Positions 1-35,962 of a DNA stretch of 64,000 nucleotides are shown one piece after another (the first letter of the stretch is position 1; each line of letters starts with the position of its first letter). Origin of the DNA: Flaccisagitta enflata (lineage: Eukaryota > Chaetognatha > Sagittoidea > Aphragmophora); contig OZ231127.1 of NCBI GenBank assembly GCA_965153355.1, forward strand, positions 21,886,001 through 21,950,000, in the 5' to 3' direction. Position numbers and translations under genes: made by a program. The notes under the pieces were generated by a model that worked only from the letters and a program-made list of their open reading frames with translations, ran no database searches and was not told the DNA's origin.

Positions 1-8
1 TTTCTTTT

Positions 9-44
<36 letters not shown>

Positions 45-159
45 TTTTTTTTTTTTCTTTTTATCTGTTTTCATCTCTCTGTCTTACCTTTTTTGTTACT
101 TTCTTACTTTCTTTCCATCTTTCTTTTTTTTTATCTTTCTTTCTTTCTTGCTTTCTTTT

Positions 160-222
<63 letters not shown>

Positions 223-245
223 ATCTTTCTGTCTTTCTTTCTTTT
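1..245. repeat. Impure (TTTC)n polypyrimidine tract
   Basis: Almost only T and C on the plus strand, mainly TTTC units with interruptions. It runs to the window edge, so its full length is unknown. No gene is seen in it. Confidence 0.9.
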
Positions 246-481
246 TCGACTTTCGTTTTTCTCTGAGAACAAAAAGAATGTTGTCTGAAATCTGAACTGT
301 TTACCATGCTAGCTATCTATTTCGTTCTCAATTGCTGCGCCAGTTCATTAAATATGTATGCGGAAGCTCAATAACAACCTTTGTCTATCAAGCTCAATAA
401 CAACCTTGGTCTATTGAAATAGCTCGGAGTCACGACTACTACTACATATAATGTAAATGCCCTCTGTCTGCTTGTCTGTCC

Positions 482-536
<55 letters not shown>

Positions 537-842
537 TCGCATCAACGCTTGATGTTTCTTATTTATATATTTATTCATTTTCAAAATTGCTCTGTACCTA
601 ATCTGACTACGCACCTAAATGGGGTGTTTATGTAACTAGCTCCGAGCTTCCTGTTTGTCACTTTGTATCGAATCCATATCGCCCTTTTGTATTTACTTGA
701 TGGCTTTCCGTGCTTTCTTTTATTTACAATAAATGTTTTTTCTTTCATTCAATAACCACTAACATTTAGGAAACACAAGTATTGCCAACATACCTTAGCA
801 AAATTGAACAACAACAAAAGCAACTACAAAAACAACCACAAA
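246..842. other. No gene seen
   Basis: AT-rich sequence with a (TC)n tract near 483-532 and no reading frame with coding character. The short frame covering it on the minus strand is the (GA)n complement of that tract. Confidence 0.6.
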
Positions 843-985
<143 letters not shown>

Positions 986-1032
986 AAAAAAAAAAAAAAA
1001 ACGCTTTTAAAAACTACCGGATCAGTGTTCTT

Positions 1033-1225
1033 AGTCGCGTGCACGCGACTCTACAACCCGCTTTGTCCGTCCGTCCGTCGGTTGGTTGGTCAGTTGGTCA
1101 CACTTATTTTCTTTTATGATCTTATTTCTTTGACCTCACTGCTCCTACCCTCATGGTCTGGTGACCTCAAATATGGCCCCTGCCCACCAGCACGCGACTT
1201 TGGTAGCCGTGTATCCGGCCTTGTT
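1033..1225 (+). repeat. Palindrome-headed dispersed repeat, copy 1
   Basis: It starts with the near-perfect palindrome AGTCGCGTGCACGCGACT, continues through GGTTGGTC/GTCCGTCC-type repeats and a C-rich segment, and ends with GTATCCGGCCTTGTT. The same order recurs in both orientations across the window (best other copies 28097-28298, 48184-48395 and, inverted, 34494-34684). About 200 bp, no ORF, class unknown. A SINE or MITE origin is possible, but no pol III boxes or clear target duplication were identified. Confidence 0.8.
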
Positions 1226-1320
1226 TTCCCTCTTCCTGTAAGTCTATTCTATGTCTCGCTCTTGCTCATGGTTTTCCTTCATCATTACATTCAATTTGAT
1301 TCAATTTCCAACTCTTAGCC

Positions 1321-3266
1321 ATGTCTCGGAATTCTGTTACATCGATTACCACTGATTGGGGAGACGACCCAACCGCCCATCGAGAGGATGGTGGAGGAGG
1401 AGGAGGAGGAGGAGATGGAGGAGGAGGTGAATATTACGTTTATAATTCGGGCGACGATGAATTGTACGAAATCCCTTCGCAAGATCCACCAGGTGAAGAA
1501 CAGATTATGTTCTTTGTTTGTGCAAAATTATGAAGCTTGTGTTTTGATAACTATCGTCAACTTGAGCAGTGTTATGAGTTGTGCTTGAATAAAATCAGTG
1601 ACAACTCATCCTTAAAGCATTTCACCAAAAATTGTCAGACTTGCGATTTGATCTATCATCTTATGCATCGTACAGGGTTGTGCTAGAATGAATTTGATGA
1701 AATTAGTGATCAGTTATCTCAATAGCAATTCACCAAAATCATGAAACTTGTGCATTGTGATTTGATAATCGCTAAGTAATCTTATGCATCGTAAGGGGTT
1801 GTGCTTGAATGAATTTAATGAAAACAGTTACCAATTATCTAAACAGCATTTTACCAAAATTATGAAACTTGTGATTTGATAATCGCTATGTTATCTCATG
1901 CAGTGTAAAGAGTTGTGCTTGAATGAATTTTGTGAAATCAGTGATCAGTTATCTCAACAGCATTTCACCAAAATCGCTATGTTATCCTTTGAATTGTAAT
2001 GGGCTGTGCTTGAATGAATTTAATGAGAGCAGTGATCAGTTATCTCAACAGCATTTCACGAACTCTCCCTTAATGACATCCTTTTTTGAACAATTGCGAT
2101 TCCCAATTTCGGTGGTTGTTTCGTGAACAGAGGCGCCAATGGGTAGAAACGGCAGCAACGCGGGCGGCGGCAACAGAGCCAGTAACAGAGCCAGTAACAC
2201 CGGCAATCCAAGATATTTGCGCGATTTCTCCGCCGTCGACTCACCCACAGCCAATCATCAACAATCAAACCATTTCAAAAAGAGGTGCTACATGCTAGTG
2301 CAGCTAGTCATAAAGATGGCGCGGCGTTCTTTTTAGGGGGGGAGGGGATCGGGAATTTATAAGTGAATGGAAGCTGTTGACTGTTGAGGGTGATTACGGT
2401 CGGTTTTGAGGGTGGATATGGGTACTATTTCTTTTGCTCTGTCTTTTGCAAGTAGTGGGGAAATTCTTAGTCGCGGACACGCGATCTATAGGCCAATTTT
2501 CGGCCCGTTGATCGGTTGTTCCGTCGGTCGGCCCATCACATTTATCAGTTTGTCAGTTTTTGAGTCGGACTGGCCTCCTACTTTACTATCCCTCCCTTGC
2601 CCTCCGCGACTAAGCTTGTCGTGTATCCTGTCTTGCTCGAGATGAGCAATTGCGCCATCATGTTCCAATTCCACTTGATCAATTGTTTTCCATACAACAG
2701 CGTGGAGCTCCCCCAACCCCCCAACAAAGACTCGTCGAAACCGAATCGATCGAATCAGGATCGGAGCCTGCCCAAGCCTCCGTCAAAGAAGGCGCTGGCC
2801 AACCGCTTTAACAGCTTGAAGACTTGGTGTCGATGCTCGGAAGACTCGGTCAAGTGGATTCCATTATTGCTTCTTGTTTTGCTTCTCATTGTTGTGATCC
2901 TTCTGGCCGTTGGTAAGATTAGACGTAGAAATTCATTGGAGGTAAAGAATATCTTCTTTGTATTTAAAACAACTTGTAATTTCATGATGGAGATTACAGC
3001 GCAGAATAGCAAAAACGAACAATTTTGCCTGAATTTTCGAATACCACTTTGGGCATCATCATCAAAGGCAGAATGGGAGAAAAAGAGAGAGGGGAAGAAT
3101 TTAAAGGGGAAAGAGAGACAATTGAGGATTGGAGAGAGAGAGGAGAGAGACAGATGGGTCTTTGTATGATTTACAAAAGCGTGACGGCCCGATGGACTGA
3201 CGAAAACGACCATCATAGAGATACTTAGGACAGGATAATATTAGAATATTGTAACGCTGTGCAAAT

Positions 3267-3328
<62 letters not shown>

Positions 3329-5151
3329 GTTTGTCCGAGCACGGTCGTCTGTCCAGCGTGCAACAGCGTCTTTTGTCTTCCTTCCTTCAATTTTCGGCGG
3401 CGCAAAACGCGTCAAATTCCGAAATGCAAAAACTGATTTCCGCCGAAAAGTCTCCGAATAATTCTTGTCCCGATGGATTCGTGATGAAGCCGACTTTGGG
3501 CAAATGTTTTTTCTTCAATCTCGATTTCTTGACGTGGGATGAATCGAGGACCAGATGCAGACAAATTGGAGCAGAGCTCGTTACGCCGATTAACAGGTTG
3601 GCTATCGCTATTTTAGATGCTTTCAACTCCCGCAATAACGGATATTAAAACCAAGGGACTATCTATTAAAATTCTTTAGACCAAAGCTAGAAATTATTCA
3701 AAATTGTCAAATTAAGAAGTACCACGAGGCTGAATACGAGTTTTGACTGACAAGTTATGGACGTATCAATGGACTGACGCACCAAAGGATGGACAAACAG
3801 CCTCAAAGGCATAAAATGCCTCAAAAGAAAACACTATTTACGGGTTACCGTCGTTTTTCAGTCTAGTTGCCCATTAATCCGAAAATCAATGGTTCACGCG
3901 TTTCTGAATTGACTCTTCTGTCTCTTGTGTTTTCCTCAGTGACGAGAGCAACTTTATACAAGCTGAGATAGTAAGATTAACATTCATCAATTTACAATGG
4001 TGGCTGGGAGCCAAATGCGTCACTCAAACCTACAATTGTCATGAGTTAAACAGTTGGAAGTGGACCGCCAATGGACAAGTAAGATAATTGGACAAGCAAG
4101 CATGTGTTAATGGACAAGCATTAAGCATAGCATAAGTGGAGAGGTATGTATCGTCATGAATGGACTATTCAGCATAAGCATAAATGGATAAGCGCATGTT
4201 AGCCTGAACGTAGAAGTAAGCATTACTGCGTGAACAAATAAGTACCTAAGCTTTAAAAAAAATGCATTTTGAGTTTCGAATTGCATAGATGGAGAAGCAT
4301 TATTAAATAAACCAGTGCAGCATCAATTAACAAGTAGCATGAATAGACAATTCAGTGTAGCAAAAACAGACAAGTAAGTGAGCGGCTTATGCATCTATCA
4401 TTCAACAATAAATGCAATATGTATAAAATATGTCAAACAATTGATGCGACTGCCTAGGGCATTAACTAATGCCTTCATTAGCCTTGGCATACTTTTATAA
4501 AGATTTCTGAGGTAGAATGGTATGATCTTTCTCTAAACCTTTAAGGCGATCCTTTTCAGTCCCCAAACAGACATCACTTTTTGCTCTGAACTGCTAACTT
4601 TCAGATCGCAAGGTCCAAACTATTGGCGGGCCAACCAGGGAAAGGCTTGAGGCCATTTTTGGAGTGCCACTGTATGATTGTAGCCGCTCGATGCGCCATA
4701 GGCATAGGCATAGCACTGTCCTCTACCAACTGCAACATTCCACATCCATGTTTGCATTTTTTTTTTTTTTGGCGATTTTGAATTAAAGAAGCAATTTTGT
4801 TTTGCATGTCATTTTAAAACGCTAAGAGATTTATAACTAAACGGAGTTTGCGGCATTCGACCAGAAATTTGCTCTAGTTTCAGAATATCACATTTGCTAA
4901 GAAATTATTGTCTGAAACAGAGATATTGTAAGATTAGTGAGGTGATGAAATTTTGAGCTAGGTTTGATAACCGAAACCCCTAACCAGTTATCTTTTGAAT
5001 TCAGGTTAAAAACATGACTTACACCAACTGGAAAAGTGGAGAACCGAAAAGAACTGGATTTTGCTTGAAACTGCGTTACCCAAGTTGGCTCACGGCAGAC
5101 TGCAACGAGAAGAGCGCTTTTATTTGTGAAACGGAAATACGCAACTACTAG
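1321..5151 (+). CDS. Type II membrane C-type lectin-like protein, six exons
   Basis: Proposed exons: 1321-1492, 2131-2284, 2701-2912, 3329-3596, 3940-4078, 5005-5151. All introns are GT-AG, phases match (1,2,1,2,0) and the sum is 1092 nt (363 aa). Residues 1-160 form a Gly/Ser/Pro/Asn-rich cytoplasmic part with tyrosines near 38-50. A transmembrane segment lies at about 161-181 with no signal peptide, so type II. A stalk follows, then a C-type lectin domain at about 226-358 with eight cysteines (226, 239, 256, 295, 302, 335, 348, 356) and a WWLG core. The EPN-type calcium/sugar motif reads EPK (328-330) and the WND site reads TAD before C348, so classical calcium-dependent sugar binding is doubtful. 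Role inferred: cell-surface recognition receptor. Exon 2 is least certain, but its phases are what join exons 1 and 3. Confidence 0.82.
2469..2637 (+). repeat. Palindrome-headed dispersed repeat, diverged copy
   Basis: Begins with AGTCGCGGACACGCGA, has GTCGGTCGG in the middle and ends near GTGTATCCTGTCTTG. It lies in lectin intron 2, ending about 60 bp before exon 3. Confidence 0.6.
3268..3326 (+). repeat. (CT)n tract forming a 3' splice site polypyrimidine tract
   Basis: About 29 CT units run directly into the acceptor AG at 3327-3328 of lectin exon 4. It doubles as the polypyrimidine tract, so repeat length may influence splicing of this exon. Confidence 0.85.
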
Positions 5152-5552
5152 TCCTTTTTAATCCAATTTATAGTTTCCTTATTTAACTAAGAAGTATTAG
5201 CATATTGGCAAATCATCATTTGTACGAACTGATTTGATATGATTACGTCTACGCTTTATATGCTATCATTTGTAATATTCGTGTGTGGTGAAATAGATAC
5301 TGGAAACCAGTGCGCAAAAATGAGACTTGCACGTAACTCTACCTTTTTTTTGCCAACATGCAGTTTTCAACATCTGTACCATTCAATTGAGCTGTTGGAT
5401 CATCAGCTTCATAGCACCCCAACATTTTGCTTGTTATCATATCAAGATGCACATGATAGTGAACCGTTATCGGCTTTCTGTCTCCTTTCTTCTTAGCCTT
5501 GGTCACTTTTTTGTTGTTGCTGCATTGCAATTTTTAACATGTCACGCAAATG

Positions 5553-5558
5553 AATAAA
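5553..5558 (+). terminator. Candidate poly(A) signal of the lectin gene
   Basis: AATAAA about 400 bp after the stop codon at 5149-5151. It is the first canonical hexamer noticed downstream. Confidence 0.5.
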
Positions 5559-5559
5559 C

Positions 5560-6789
5560 TGCATTTTCTTTCAATTACTGTTAGGTTGTTAGAGTTGCTT
5601 TTGTTGATGAACTGGTTTATGGAAAAAAAACTTAACGATAGGCCGGTGTCAAAGTATGGTGATGCGAAAAAATATGTGAGAACTAGTTTTCACTTATGAA
5701 AATGGAATGACTGTTCAAAAAGATGGAACGAGAAGGCGCTTCTTTAATTAAGCTTCCATAGCGAATACCAAATAATCGCAGATGGTTACTAGTACAGGTT
5801 GTCTTTAAGTGCTTGTTAAGAAGTGGTATCGAGAGCGACAGCAGACTCGTCAATGGCCTAAGCTTGGCTTGGATTAGAGCGTGGAAAGTCTCGATGATGA
5901 GATTTGAGCCTAAAGGCTGGTATTTGAGCCTTGAGTTGGGCTATTGAGCCCTGAGGTTGGAATTTCAGCCGCTGCCAAAAAAAAAGTATTATCTGTTTCC
6001 GGTTTCGTTCGCAAAAGTTTTCATTTCATAAATACAAGAAATGACTTGAAAGGTGATGATGACAATAGAGAGAGCATGCAAAACTCACTGTTCATGCTCT
6101 TTTTCAATACCATTATTTTGCACGTTTATACCGTTTTATATTGATATGATAACCATGAGAATTTACGCTGGGATTGGGAATCAGCTGATTTTCTTTAATC
6201 AAGAAGTTTCGAACTAAAAAAAAGTTTTTTCTCTCCAAGAATAAGGAGTAAAAACTCAAAATGTTCTTCTGCTATCGAGTGCAGCACTTAAAACAGAGTT
6301 TTATCGCGTTTCCGACTTTTGCCTAGTGTTTTCGGACGAAAATGTTCCCTCATTTTTTGTTGTTGTTTAAAAAAGGGAGTATGAGATAACGCCTAATTAA
6401 TATAAATGTTTTTCATAAAGATGAACAAAAGGCTGATAGCATAACTGCAAAAACGGCGGCCAGGCCCATCCTACACTGTTTCAAATCCTGCTCACCGCCT
6501 CTATCACGGGGCCAGAAATTAAAGAATGAGAAGTGATCATTTAATTCAAATGTGATTTTAAGTGCTCCGTTTTTCTTCGCGATAAATGAAAGCCAAAACT
6601 TTCCTGGTAGATGAATAGGAAATTTAACTTGATTCTATTTTCTAACCGAGAACATTAAAATCAAAGTGATTTCCTGCCAACACCAAACGCACAGGCGTGG
6701 ACACAAATTTGAAAATAAAGCTAATGCGAAACAACTTTTAAGACAACAACAACAAAAAAAAACGAGAACAATAACAGTAGCAACCACAA
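5560..6789. other. Intergenic stretch, nothing recognised
   Basis: About 1.2 kb between the lectin poly(A) signal and the AAAC repeat in front of gene A. Short open frames only, no domain, motif or repeat family recognised. Confidence 0.5.
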
Positions 6790-6912
6790 AAAACAAACAA
6801 ACAAACAAACAAACAAACAAACAAACACACAAACACACCAATAATCAAACACACAAACAATCAAACATGAAAACATAAAAACAAGCAAACAAACAAGCAA
6901 ACAAACAAACGA
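6790..6912 (+). repeat. (AAAC)n array in the 5' leader of gene A
   Basis: CAAA/ACAA units with interruptions run up to five bases before the start codon of gene A. They would lie in the 5' UTR or core promoter. Confidence 0.85.
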
Positions 6913-6917
6913 AAACA

Positions 6918-22118
<15,201 letters not shown>

Positions 22119-22510
22119 ATCGAATATGTCATGTACAATGGAGCTGAGTACAGAGCACCGCTGATACGGCTCTCAGAATAACGTGAATCCGCTAATAACA
22201 ACCAGGAGCTCTTGTTGTTCCCTTGTATTTCTGATATTGGCAATAACAGAAAGCCACCTATTACAGTGACTCAGAATATTCTGGACAATATCTTTCACTT
22301 TTTTGTAGCTAGATGTAGAGTAACTCAAGCGTTCTAACGTTTGTTTATTCGTCACGTCAATATCAATGACTGCACTGCCTCTGCTTTTCACAATCAGTGA
22401 ATTGATATTTTATGTAACTGAATTGAAATGATTTTGTTCTGAAAGTCATATCTTTTTTTCGGTTCATTGAATTCATTGATATGATGACTGGCCTTTGCCA
22501 CACATACATA

Positions 22511-23007
22511 CACTTATTTTTTTTTATAAGAACCAAGTTTATAAGAACGTTAGGCTTCAAATCGTCTAAAATTTAAGAACATGCTAAGAACATTGGAAGG
22601 CTTCATTTCTTAAAGAAATTAAGAACATTAGGCTTGAAATCTTAAAAATCTAAGAATATTTTTTTTCTGTTTTTTTTTATATCAATTGTTCTTTGTAAAT
22701 GGACAGACTCCATATCTTTTCTGTTCAGCAAATCATGTCTCACTTTATATAGCATATATATTTTTCTACTTTCATTGATCTTAATTCATTTAAAATGTTT
22801 AAATCTACTTCTTTATTGTTTCATTGACATTTTCCTTCATTTTCTCCTTAATGACCAACTTAAAACTAACTAAGAACGTTCTTAATTGAAGGCTAAAAAG
22901 TGCGTTTGAATTAAGAACAATTTAAGAACGTTCAAGCCTTGAAACTGCTGAAAATTTAAGAACATTGAAGGCTTGCTCAAAAAATGACGTTCTTATAAAA
23001 AAAAAAA
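22511..23007. repeat. AAGAAC-rich element
   Basis: Repeated short segments of the type TTAAGAACATTGAAGGCTT occur on both sides. The left end (TTTTTTTTATAAGAACC) and right end (ACGTTCTTATAAAAAAAA) are roughly inverted. No ORF of note. Confidence 0.5.
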
Positions 23008-23028
23008 GTGTATATTTATATTCATCCA

Positions 23029-23474
23029 AACATACACACATACATACAAACATACATACATACATACATACATACATACATACATACATACATACATACG
23101 TACATGCATACAAGCACACATACATACATACATACATACATACATACATACATACATACATACATACATACAAACATACATACATACATACATACATACA
23201 TACATACATACATACATACATACATACATACATACACACATACATACATACATACATACATACATACATACATACATACATACATAGAAACATACCTGCA
23301 TACATGAATACATACCTACATACATACATACATACATACATACATACATACATACATACATACATAAATACATACATGTATACATACATACATACATACA
23401 TACATACATACATACATACATACATACATACATACATACATACATACATACATTCATACATACATACATACATA
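23029..23474. repeat. (TACA)n microsatellite, about 445 bp
   Basis: CATA/CATACATA units with scattered variant units, between genes A and B. It reads open in several frames on both strands (His-Thr-Tyr-Ile or Met-Tyr-Val-Cys repeats), which are artefacts of the tetranucleotide. Confidence 0.97.
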
Positions 23475-24201
23475 CGACGTGAAATCTGCCAGCAAATAAT
23501 AAAGCGCTTCACCCGACTTTTGCATCAATAGTGGGGTAATTATCTATCCCCAAATGTTATCATTGCTCAAGTTGTCACTGGATACACTTGATATGTACGT
23601 CTGCTCCATATTCTACGCTTTAAACCGCCTTTTGATAAATAATTCTCATGGAAAATGTCAAGAATATAAAGATTATTAGTGAAATTCTGTTGACATTTTT
23701 TTCTATTTTCTCAGGTCGAAATTATAAGAAAGCCACACCCAGAAGAATTTTGCATTTTCAAAAACATAGTTCTCTCTAAAAACGATTTGGGAAGAGAACT
23801 AAGTTCTTTGTTTTTTCATTTTTTCATTTTCTATGCAAACTTATAATTTCGACCAACCCCTTGTCAGTGACAAAGTAGAAATTTGAAGAAATTTTCAGTC
23901 AATCTTCTTCAGTAATTCATGCTAAATCTGAGTCTCTTGGTAAATGGATGCAAATTTTGCTTTCAAATATCATGCATGTCTTATCTCAATCACTTTTAAT
24001 CACTTGTTTTTCTATTTTCACTCATGTATAATTTCTGTTTTGACCCGTTTTGATACCCTAAATGTTGGCTTCGCGGGCACGCTGTCATACAATGATACAT
24101 ACTTGCATAAGTAGTAATCAGGCACAAACTGGTTTGCCCACTCCGACAATAAAATTCAGCACTCGATACATTTTTAGATTTCAAGTTTAATCTCTTTCTC
24201 T

Positions 24202-24280
<79 letters not shown>

Positions 24281-25127
24281 AACATAGAGTGCAATTGATA
24301 TATGAAAACAATTTAATCGCACAAATCATTAAGACAAGTCCGTCGGTTCGTCGGGTCGTCGGTTCGTCTTATGCTTGAAGGTGAGCCATGGATAACGCCC
24401 CATCTACGCCATCTTTTTAGATCCGACTTCCATTTTCATTTTTCATTTTCGATACTCTTTGGACTGAAAATTCGCTAAGTAAAAGGCTCTGATAATTCCG
24501 ATATCATTCAGCGTTAAGAATTTTCATTGATTCATTCGTTTCAAGGCCAATGAACTGGTGTTCCGAAAGGGTCAGGAAAGGAAGAAGTTGAAGGTAAAAA
24601 AGAAAGACAGCAGTCGCGTCGACAACAACTCATCGACGTGCAGATCTAACAAAGAGCGATTGAACTGGTCCCAAAAAAAAATGACAATATGTAAACATAT
24701 AAACAATTTGGAAAATCGTTTCTATGTTTGGTGAACTGAATGCTTTTCAATCAAAAACATACATGATGATGAAATGAAAAATGCAAACGATTCAATTGAC
24801 TTTATTTGAGAAAATGAAAATTTGACACTCAAGAATGACGGCAACAAATATCTGAGAAAGATTCCAACTGATTCTTTAAAATGATCGTCATCGTCTCAAG
24901 ACAAGCGTGACAAATAACGGATAAACATCGGATAAACATTTTTTTCAGGATCAGGATTTGTCATTTGCGAACAGTGCCTCATCACGTGACTATTTTCTTT
25001 CTAAACGTTGAAATTTCGAATTAGAATAATCAGCATATTTACTTCATCACATAACCATCAATAATTATCATTATCATCATCAATCATCAATCATCATTAT
25101 CATCATTATCCTCGATCAGTCATCATC
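23475..25127. other. Intergenic region upstream of gene B
   Basis: Holds a (TC)n tract at about 24199-24278 and a CAT/ATC-rich leader at 25060-25127 that runs into the start codon of gene B. No gene recognised. Confidence 0.5.
24982..24989. promoter_or_regulatory. Palindromic E-box upstream of gene B
   Basis: TCACGTGA, a canonical USF/MITF/TFEB-type E-box, lies about 140 bp before the gene B start codon. Function is inference; one copy can arise by chance. Confidence 0.25.
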
Positions 25128-32939
<7,812 letters not shown>

Positions 32940-33608
32940 TGGTTTAGTTGTGTACCATCCAGTAAGGGCTCACAAGGCCCTTTTCCATATTTTTCAGCAT
33001 GATTAAAGTGAGGGATATTGTTTGATATATCATTCACTGGACACGGCCTTTCCGTCGGTCGGTATTACTGGATTGTCGGTATTTTTAGGAAGTTCTTGAA
33101 TCAGAACCCTCGCCCAAATTTAATTGCACTACTTTTTCACCCATCTGATTACACCATACATATATACTTCCATTTCATCACATATCCGTGGCACATGATT
33201 TTTTATCATCAACTTGCATGGCAAATCATATATCAGTGTATCTCATATAGGTGTCGACGTGACGTGACGTGACCTCGTGGTGCGGGAGAGGAAATGAACT
33301 TGAAACGTTGGTGCAAGGATACAAAGAACAATCGGTCATTGAACACAGGAGGATTTGGTGTAGAGTAAATGCAGACTTTAGACTTGAATTTTTTAAAACT
33401 GAATTTTTGGAACATTTTCGTTGTTTTAATAGTTTATCGTTTTTGTTATCACTCGTTACTCATATTGAACAAAAATTGTGATTTTTTTGGAACATAAACC
33501 GTGTCACAGTGCGTCCACTGCTTCATTAAATGTTATGAGTAATAATGAATTCTCCGTGATGATCAAATCTGAAAGTGTAAAAAAGTGCATTTAGAATGCT
33601 GCAGTTGT

Positions 33609-33704
<96 letters not shown>

Positions 33705-34311
33705 AGGTGTGCGTGTGTGTGTGTGTGCAGGTGTACGTGTGTGTGTATGCAGGTGTGCGTGTGTGTGCGTATGTGGAAGTGAGGTTTATACGCCCCCACC
33801 GGCTGCCTCCCATGCCATGCCTGTGACGGTATTGTATCCCTGGTTAGACAGCCACGCGTTACTGTTCTTCTAAGATCAACATAAGCATATGACCGATAGT
33901 TGGGAACGTCAGCGAACGTTCTTGAGGTCCCTCGAACGTTTTCCAAGCGTCACATATGTAATTGTAGGCACTAAAGAAAATGACACGAATCGTCAAGCGT
34001 CTTTTGTTTCTTCGTTCCCCAAGACCCGCCTAGGTGGAGCCGCATTCAATGACAAATATTCAGTGAAAAATTTGCCTTACAAATGAACACTAGAAAAACT
34101 TAAATAATTTTTGTCATGATGCCTTGGCCAGGCCAAGTTGGCCCTGTCCGTCCGTCACTTCGCATATTCATTTGTCTTTACACTCATTTTTCTCATAAGA
34201 ACCTAGTTTATGAGAACGTCAAGGGGTCTACGTGTAGGAGACGGCCTGACTTAGTTTGCAGTTATCCGACCTTAATTTCATCACTGATTTCAGTAAAGTG
34301 AAACATTTGGA
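32940..34311. other. Gene-poor stretch after gene B
   Basis: Contains AGTAAGGGCTCACAAGGCCC (32960), a motif also found near 41545 and inverted near 35205. Also a (TG)n array at 33614-33775 with GCAGGTGTGCGTG variants. No gene recognised. Confidence 0.55.
33614..33775. repeat. (TG)n microsatellite
   Basis: About 45 pure TG units, then units interrupted by GCAGGTGTGC. Confidence 0.95.
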
Positions 34312-34456
34312 GGGGGTAGAGTCTGAATTTAGGGTTATGTGCAGGGGTAGGGTTGAGTTTAGGGGAAGGGTTGGGTTTAGAGATATGGTTGGGTTTGGGG
34401 GATGGGTTTGGAGATAGGGTTGGGTTTGGGAGTTGGGTTTAGGGTTAGGTTTAAGA
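34312..34456. repeat. Degenerate G-rich TTAGGG-like tract
   Basis: Repeated GGGTTGGGTTTAG, GGGTTTGGAGATAG and TTTAGGGTTAGG units. It resembles a decayed interstitial telomeric repeat but contains only a few true TTAGGG units. Confidence 0.45.
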
Positions 34457-34493
34457 ACATGAAGCCTTCAAAAAGAAAATGATGTGCCTATAA

Positions 34494-34684
34494 ACAAGGC
34501 CGGATACACGGCTACCCAAGTCGCGTGCGGGTGGGCAGGGGCAGTGATGAATTTGACTAACCAAGCAGTTGGGCAGGAGCAGTAACCCCAAAACCAACCA
34601 TAAATGCTGAAAAAAGCTAAGCGTGAGGGACTGACAGACCGACCAACGGACAGAGCAGGTTGTAGAGTCGCGTGAAGCGACTTA
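34494..34684 (-). repeat. Palindrome-headed dispersed repeat, inverted copy
   Basis: AACAAGGCCGGATACACGGC at the left, GAGTCGCGTGAAGCGACT at the right, C-rich segment in between, no ORF. Confidence 0.8.
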
Positions 34685-35199
34685 AAAAGGTGTGCATCCT
34701 TTCTGTCCGTCTGCCCGCCCATGCAGATTGTATAACTTGTCATACGTTGGGCAAGCAGCAGCAGCAGTCAGCAAAATTCCTGTGCCCAATAGTTTAACAG
34801 GGTGATTTTTCAGACCTGATAATTATGTTTTGTATATCTTTCGTAGAGAAGTTCTTCCATCCATCATCTTTCAATTTTTTTCTCGTTGACCATGAATTAA
34901 CATGCAGAAACACACCAAATCGCACCTTTTCGCAACATGTACAATTGAGATCGTTGCATTCAACTTTTCAGTGAACATGTTTTCTCGCAAATTAAGATGA
35001 GTTCAAGTTTGATTTATTTATTAAAGCTTCACTGAAATTCTCATCACATATTATTCATTCAATTTTTTTCAATGTTCACAACTTCACATATGGTTCAATA
35101 TTCACACATGATTCATTCAATTCGATTCAATGAAAAGTTGAACAATATCCCTCGCTATGAAATAAATACACACTGAAATAAATAAAAACTGAAATAATT

Positions 35200-35260
35200 G
35201 GAAGAGGGCCTTGTGAACCCTCACTGACTAGTAGATTCGCGTACCACTCCTAGTTTTCCA

Positions 35261-35262
<2 letters not shown>
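35200..35262 (-). repeat. Short repeat with AGGGCTCACAAGGCC motif, inverted copy
   Basis: The reverse complement of this segment matches 41508-41570 over about 60 bp (ATGGAAAACTAGGAGTG ... GTGAGGGCTCACAAGGCC). A third partial copy is at 32957-32995. Possibly the end of a larger element. Confidence 0.55.

Positions 35263-35266
<4 letters not shown>

Positions 35267-35331
<65 letters not shown>
35267..35331. repeat. (GA)n microsatellite
   Basis: About 32 GA units. Confidence 0.95.
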
Positions 35332-35334
<3 letters not shown>

Positions 35335-35859
35335 AGGTTGGTCTCTCCACAAGGAAACTTTAACGGACATTTGCGCCAGTGCGCTACTTGCCCTACCAGT
35401 TACAAGGGCTGCTTTTCTCCCTTCACATTTTTTAGAAACTTAAACTTCATCTGCACTTTTCTACAGGTGCAAATGCGCTAATGCGCTAGGAAATGCGCTA
35501 TGTAATGCGCTAATGTGATTCCCCTAGCGCCTAATTTCTGAAAACAGTATCAGCATTTTCAAGAGCTTTAACTTTTTGGAGAAGTCGAGACTCAAAGGCA
35601 ATGAATCTAGTCTTAGGTAAGCAGAGAGAAGCACGGTTGTGTATGTCTGTCACTGCTAGTCTTTTTCTGTCATTTTTTGCTATGAATCTTTTCTGTCTTT
35701 TTTGCAATTTTGTCTCTTTTTGTCTTTTTTTCTCTCTGTAAGACCTCAAAGTTATAATTCTGTTTTTGTGTTTGTCTGTAAGCCTGTTTGTCTGTATGTC
35801 TGTGCCTCTCTGTCTGAAATCAGAATATGTGTGTTTGTCTGTCTGCTTGCTTTTCTCTC

Positions 35860-35865
35860 CTTATT

Positions 35866-35896
<31 letters not shown>

Positions 35897-35900
35897 CTTT

Positions 35901-35960
<60 letters not shown>
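35860..35960. repeat. T-rich/(TC)n tract
   Basis: CTTTTTTTTC-type runs followed by about 27 TC units. Confidence 0.9.

Positions 35961-35962
<2 letters not shown>

Noticed and set aside
2597-3169. 190-aa frame read as a single exon
   Set aside because: Only 2701-2912 fits as a lectin exon by phase. The rest reads through the donor at 2913 into intron with low-complexity sequence.
22965-23531. 188-196 aa frames on both strands
   Set aside because: Readings of the (TACA)n array; open in several frames with no protein-like variation.
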